A DNA stretch of 37,251 bases, taken from assembly GCA_913043185.1 (NCBI GenBank), contig CAJWMI010000004.1:1-37251 (forward strand). Reading direction: 5' to 3'. Within the stretch, counting starts at the first letter, position 1. Each line of letters opens with the position of its first letter. The translations under genes were made by a program, and so were the position numbers. The stretch is from an uncultured Fidelibacterota bacterium. Its GTDB lineage: Bacteria; Marinisomatota; Marinisomatia; Marinisomatales; UBA1611. This document shows positions 35,559-37,251 of this stretch, in pieces. The notes under the pieces were generated by a model that was given only the letters and a program-made list of their open reading frames with translations, ran no database searches and had not been told where the DNA came from.

Positions 35559-36812
35559 TTATTCTTCTTCAGAAGATAAAAGGATACTATGACTGGGACT
35601 ATCCAAATTGTTATTGTCATAGATTGGATTTTCAATATCTTCTTCATTATTTCTTAACAAGATATTTTCTTTATCCATAATTTTTTTGAAAATAATGAAA
35701 ATAATTGTTTCACCAACAGAAAGCATTGCAAACCCATATGATAAGACTGACAGGGTTAGAAATATTAATGGAATAGATAATAGTAGACCGGAGATAGTTT
35801 CTATTGCAGATAATGGGCCTGAGTAACTCTCAATAGAGAAATTTGGTAATGCCAATAAAATTAGACTGAAAAACTTAACCAATAAGCTTAGAATAAATTC
35901 TATCATATCAGTAGCCATGGTAAGCGTACCAAATAATTCTTGTTCCATTGAGATTTTTAATGTGGAGAAATTGTTAGAAATCCAGCTAGTATCTACGATA
36001 GAGACAGCATACCCCATAATATTATCTAAATTTATACCCATGAAATATCCAAAAATTTGGTTTATAAGAATAAATGAGACACTATAAAACCAAGAAAATA
36101 TATTTATGAATATTATTGTCAAAGGAACAAGAATAGAGTGATAGGTTATTATCCTCCATGGTTGATTGAACGCAATCTGATATGAATAGAAAACTGTTCC
36201 TATTGTATCTTCTTCATATGATCCGATAATAATAGGACCGAATAGAAGCGAAATAATTAAGACCAATAATGAGAACACTGTAAAAATAGCTCCAAAAAAA
36301 TAAAATATATAAAACACCGGGAATAATAGTTTTCCTACAATTGGTATATTACCAGTTAATGCAAATATACAGGCTATTATGATAAATGTTATGATGATGA
36401 AAATGACTGATATTGGAGTAAATACAATTGATCTCCATTTTTTCATAACATAATCAAGTGCATCATCTGCAGAATAGAAATTATCACCTTGTAGCTGTTT
36501 TATAGTTATTCTTGAAACTGCAGTACATGATATAAGAACAAAGAATAACCAAATGCATATTCCAATGTAATAGATAAGCCATGAAACCAGTGGTGCTGAG
36601 TTTCCATATAAACATGGAAAGAGTCCATATTCAGTGATAGCCTCATTTATTTCTATTCCGGATATGGTTAATGACAAGTAGCTAAGAATCCAGTATATGA
36701 CGTATCCAGATAAATTACCAATTATGAATACCCAGATCTTTTTAGGGCTTAAAGCTAAACGGGGCGCTAAGAAAATATCTTTATAGTTAAAGTGTATATT
36801 ATAGTTGCTCAA
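35559..36812 (-). CDS. Polytopic inner-membrane protein of unknown function
   Basis: I do not recognise the family. The 417-residue protein has a cytoplasmic-looking N-terminus, about seven to nine hydrophobic segments (near 27-50, 75-100, 132-155, 160-195, 222-250, 305-325, 340-375), and a hydrophilic acidic C-terminal tail (about 385-417, ending SSEEE). No catalytic motif, transporter signature or cysteine pattern is apparent. The start is TTG at 36812 with an AGGA upstream. It lies 27 bp after the SPOR-domain gene and may share its transcript, which hints at a cell-envelope role, but this is only context. Confidence 0.75.
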   Translation of the reverse strand: MSNYNIHFNYKDIFLAPRLALSPKKIWVFIIGNLSGYVIYWILSYLSLTISGIEINEAITEYGLFPCLYGNSAPLVSWLIYYIGICIWLFFVLISCTAVSRITIKQLQGDNFYSADDALDYVMKKWRSIVFTPISVIFIIITFIIIACIFALTGNIPIVGKLLFPVFYIFYFFGAIFTVFSLLVLIISLLFGPIIIGSYEEDTIGTVFYSYQIAFNQPWRIITYHSILVPLTIIFINIFSWFYSVSFILINQIFGYFMGINLDNIMGYAVSIVDTSWISNNFSTLKISMEQELFGTLTMATDMIEFILSLLVKFFSLILLALPNFSIESYSGPLSAIETISGLLLSIPLIFLTLSVLSYGFAMLSVGETIIFIIFKKIMDKENILLRNNEEDIENPIYDNNNLDSPSHSILLSSEEE

Positions 36813-36839
36813 ATCTGAATCCTATTAATGATAAAATAT

Positions 36840-37251
36840 TTATTTATCCAGTCTCACAAAATCTACCCAGACAGATAATTTTATATCTTTACTGACAATA
36901 TTTGCCACTGCTTGGGCAGAATTATAATTATCATAGCTACCAATTCGCACTCGATACCAGACTTCTTCGCTCTCTTTAAAGTATGCCTTTTGTATATAGG
37001 CATCGTATCCAGATTTAATTAGTTTATCTGAAAAATTTTGAGCATCTGCAAGCCGTTTTTTTGAAATAACTTGAATCGTAAATCGGTCTTTCTTAGCTGG
37101 TATATCAGCTCCTTTGACAATTTTAGACTTTGCAGTTAATCCTTTTCTTGTTTTTGCTACTTTTTTTACTGTGTATTTTTTAGGAGTAGTTTCTTCTTCA
37201 TCTTCTTCTTCATCTTCTTCTTCATCTTCTTCTTCATCTTCTTCTTCATCT
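36840..37251 (-). CDS. SPOR-domain protein with acidic repeat, 5' end outside window
   Basis: The reading frame enters from the right edge and ends with TAA at 36840-36842; no start codon is inside the window. The visible 137 residues begin with five copies of DEEE, then a basic linker (about 25 residues, TPKKYTVKKVAKTRKG), then a C-terminal SPOR domain of about 75 residues beginning DRFTIQVISKKRLADAQNF and containing WYRVRIGSY. SPOR domains bind denuded septal peptidoglycan, so a division or cell-wall role with an upstream membrane anchor is likely. The E/D-rich spacer is low-complexity and may vary in length. Confidence 0.85.
   Translation of the reverse strand, partial: DEEEDEEEDEEEDEEEDEEETTPKKYTVKKVAKTRKGLTAKSKIVKGADIPAKKDRFTIQVISKKRLADAQNFSDKLIKSGYDAYIQKAYFKESEEVWYRVRIGSYDNYNSAQAVANIVSKDIKLSVWVDFVRLDK
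37191..37251 (-). repeat. 12-bp coding tandem repeat (DEEE) in the SPOR gene
   Basis: Five perfect copies of TTCTTCTTCATC (plus strand) fill 37191-37250 and continue to the window edge. On the minus strand each copy encodes Asp-Glu-Glu-Glu in frame, so copy-number change would alter spacer length without frameshift. Confidence 0.95.

Overview
The window is AT-rich, densely packed bacterial DNA, consistent with a streamlined genome. Spacing is often below 20 bp, ATGA/TTGA overlaps are frequent, and several genes overlap tail to tail. Two gene families, DUF5916 outer-membrane proteins and DUF5723-type barrels, are typical of the Fibrobacteres-Chlorobi-Bacteroidetes (FCB) side of the tree. LptG, LPS-type envelope genes and an FCB-like prenyl synthase add to this. 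A marine uncultivated FCB lineage such as Marinimicrobia (SAR406) fits best, but that is inference from gene content and not a phylogenetic result.

Layout. (1) 1-2438: xerC, cut by the left edge, then ATP-dependent PEP carboxykinase. (2) 2439-9865: the activated-methyl cycle. A leader with a SAM-II riboswitch aptamer is followed directly by an intrinsic terminator whose U-tract abuts the metH start codon. Then come metH, a divergent metF, metK and ahcY, closed by a strong terminator. Together these genes make methionine from homocysteine, make SAM, and recycle SAH to homocysteine, so the switch at the head senses the product of the pathway. (3) 9932-15715: a 1080-residue putative surface lipoprotein overlapping a DUF5723-like barrel, facing an LptF/LptG-family permease. 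(4) 15779-21110: an alanine/glycine symporter, prmA and murQ (divergent from a 20-bp gap with a palindromic double -10), a Ste24-type M48 protease, and an unknown exported protein. (5) 21298-25884: a DUF5916 outer-membrane protein, then a small operon of MazG-like pyrophosphohydrolase, an atypical SDR lacking its catalytic Tyr/Lys, and an exported protein with five 32-residue LIM-like zinc modules fused to a DA1-type HExxH peptidase. (6) 25992-29882: phosphomannomutase/phosphoglucomutase, a GGPP-type prenyl synthase, bifunctional phosphoglucose/phosphomannose isomerase, and a DUF151 nuclease with a UVR tail. (7) 29879-35493, minus strand: DUF177, rpmF, fabH, fabD, fabG, acpP, fabF, rnc, which is the classic fatty-acid cluster without plsX. 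(8) 35559-37251, minus strand: a polytopic membrane protein and a SPOR-domain protein truncated at the right edge.

The two most interesting items are the SAM-II/terminator leader of metH, where one GGTT element can pair either with the aptamer loop or with the terminator arm, and the bacterial DA1-like multi-zinc-module peptidase. There is no CRISPR array, rRNA, tRNA or insertion sequence that I can support.
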